From CAZEGC01 sp964511635 (lineage in GTDB: Bacteria; Patescibacteriota; Saccharimonadia; Saccharimonadales; Saccharimonadaceae), in assembly GCA_964511635.1 (NCBI GenBank), contig CAZEGC010000008.1, forward strand, positions 1-31,965: a DNA stretch of 31,965 nt, given 5' to 3'. The notes beneath the pieces were generated by a model, which was not told the origin of the DNA, did no database searches, and saw nothing but the letters and a program-made list of their open reading frames with translations. The position numbers and the translations under genes were made by a program. This document shows, one piece after another, positions 30,636 through 31,965 of this stretch (position 1 is its first letter; every line of letters starts with the position of its first letter).

Positions 30636-31965
30636 CAGCCGGTAGTCTTCTTGTATTTCTCAAAGAGCATCGCTACTCTGTCGGCATCGGTGGCAAAGGG
30701 TTCGGCGCGGTAGAGGCGGTCGACGGCGCGGTCGAGGGTTTTGTGAGCTTTGGCTAGGCTCGGCGGCATGGTGAGTGGGTCATATAGGTCGGCTAGTGAG
30801 CTGTCTGGGAACTGCGCGCGGGCGTCGAGGGTGGCTTGGGCGAGCTTTTCGATTTCGGCCTGCTTAGCTTCGGTAGCTTCTGGCCAGACGTAGTTGTTAT
30901 ATACGATATCTTTGCTGTAGCGATAATCACTTTTGAGACGACCCGCAACGGTGCGCATCCAGGCCATGTGCATTCGGCTGGTGAGAATGCCGAAGTGATA
31001 CAAGCTGGCACCAGCGATAAACTGGACCGTATTACTACAGATTATATCTGATTCGAAGAACTCCATTGGCACGTAGGTTCGACGCTCGGACGACACCTCA
31101 GGAATTGCGAGATATCCTTGGTTGGGTTGTGATGTTTGACGAAAGAGTGTCGGATACATAGCATAATCGCGCGTTGTTGCGGCACTGCTAGAGAGTCGGA
31201 ATTGACGAACTGCTTCAATTCGAGACGACAAGAATACTGAGTTTTTCAATTCTGATGGTTCGGCGTCTTTAAGCCACAGGCAGTAGCGGGTATGGTTGTT
31301 TATAAAATCGCCACCACCAATATAGCGCTTAATAAACTTTGAAATGAAGGGCTCATTACTAACTGACTTTGCTCGCTCCTCTTCTGATAGTAGTAAAAAC
31401 CCACCGTCTGTTGGCTTGTTCCCCCATGCCATCTTTGGGACGTCAGACAGAGGTGTAGTGCGATTTTTAATAACTACAGAAGGCGCATCAACCAAGTACG
31501 GACTAATATTCTTAGCGATAACCTCTATTGGCTCACCATTGATATCATCATACTCAAATAGTCGTTTGTCATGCTTGTCGAACAGTGCAAAGCCGATTAT
31601 CACGCAGTGAACAGCAGCAATACCCCTGGCATCGTTTGTCCATCTGAATGTTCGGTGAGCAAAGTTTATTTTTACACCCTGTCTCAGTAAGTGCTTCCAT
31701 AGCACGGCAACCTGCTCACCCTGGGTAATTGAATTTGTTGATACAAGTGCGGTTTGAACTTTTGGATTTTGGTTCATGTAGTCCGCAGCCTTGCCGTACC
31801 AGGCAGAGACAAAATCAAGCACACCAGTCCTTTTAATACCACTCAGTACGTTAGCGACCTCCTGTTTCTGTTCTTTGCTTTGGTAGGTCTGGCCTATGAA
31901 CGGCGGATTACCCAAAATATAATTTAGTTCGCTTGGTTCGACCACGTCGTCCCAGTCAGTCGTAA
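30635..31965 (-). CDS. MmeI-like (type IIL) restriction-modification DNA methyltransferase, N-terminus beyond right edge
   Basis: The frame is open at the right edge, so only the C-terminal 443 or so residues are seen. ILGNPPFIG (NPPF at 31919-31908) is the catalytic motif IV. SAWYGKAADYM, FAHRTFRW, the target-recognition part beginning FFESDIICSNTVQF and LYHFGILTSRMHMAWMRTV, then GRLKSDYRYS, are all typical of MmeI-family proteins. The end RAEPFATDADRVAMLFEKY is the family C-terminus. MmeI-type enzymes are single polypeptides combining an N-terminal nuclease, N6-adenine methylation and target recognition; whether the nuclease is present cannot be seen. The next gene is coupled by a one-base stop/start overlap. 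Confidence 0.92.
   Translation of the reverse strand, partial: TTDWDDVVEPSELNYILGNPPFIGQTYQSKEQKQEVANVLSGIKRTGVLDFVSAWYGKAADYMNQNPKVQTALVSTNSITQGEQVAVLWKHLLRQGVKINFAHRTFRWTNDARGIAAVHCVIIGFALFDKHDKRLFEYDDINGEPIEVIAKNISPYLVDAPSVVIKNRTTPLSDVPKMAWGNKPTDGGFLLLSEEERAKSVSNEPFISKFIKRYIGGGDFINNHTRYCLWLKDAEPSELKNSVFLSSRIEAVRQFRLSSSAATTRDYAMYPTLFRQTSQPNQGYLAIPEVSSERRTYVPMEFFESDIICSNTVQFIAGASLYHFGILTSRMHMAWMRTVAGRLKSDYRYSKDIVYNNYVWPEATEAKQAEIEKLAQATLDARAQFPDSSLADLYDPLTMPPSLAKAHKTLDRAVDRLYRAEPFATDADRVAMLFEKYKKTTG

Noticed and set aside
30635..31965. TGA recoding as in SR1/Gracilibacteria
   Set aside because: Genes end naturally at TGA (for example 30637-30635) and no conserved protein here has an internal TGA.
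1..31965. The hsdM and MmeI-like genes at the two edges as one defence island
   Set aside because: They are about 30 kb apart with housekeeping genes between; linkage would need sequence outside the window.

Overview
The window looks like a piece of a Patescibacteria/CPR chromosome, most likely Candidatus Saccharibacteria (TM7). This is inferred from protein style (small membrane proteins, lineage-typical hypothetical proteins, RecR and DnaX without zinc cysteines, a long-tailed L1). Moderate GC, gene order and standard TGA stops fit, but there is no rRNA or marker tree here to prove it. No tRNA, rRNA, CRISPR array or insertion sequence was seen.

Left part (1-8.6 kb): the C-terminally cut hsdM of a type I restriction-modification system, a small membrane protein, an alpha/beta hydrolase, an acidic single-pass membrane protein, two convergent P-type cation ATPases and a GreA-like factor. 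Middle (8.7-13.7 kb): an OmpR-type two-component pair, an HxlR-type regulator, a GlcD-like FAD oxidase and an AI-2E/PerM-type permease. From 13.7 to 22.1 kb lies a mostly minus-strand housekeeping run: tdk, dnaX, dnaB, a PMT-like glycosyltransferase, ybaB, recR, an NrnA-like DHH phosphoesterase and cysS, with several overlapping or abutting genes.

Right part: a DUF2797 protein, a CPR-type unknown protein, then rplJ-rplL behind a long leader. That leader holds an L10-type RNA element, an intrinsic attenuator and an in-phase run of eleven 10-bp repeats. A strongly promoted unknown gene diverges from it. dcd and a GC-rich thyX sit between rplJL and rplA, which are normally close neighbours. The last 2.6 kb holds small unknown genes, a decayed membrane-protein gene coupled to an MmeI-like restriction-modification methyltransferase, and that methyltransferase, cut by the right edge.

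Two themes run through the window. First, at least nine genes have a -10 box 6-12 bases before the start codon and no Shine-Dalgarno, so they are probably leaderless. Ribosomal, nucleotide and replication genes instead have Shine-Dalgarno sites. Second, terminators and promoters are packed back to back. The least explained structures are the rplJ leader with its decamer array and the divergent unknown gene beside it.
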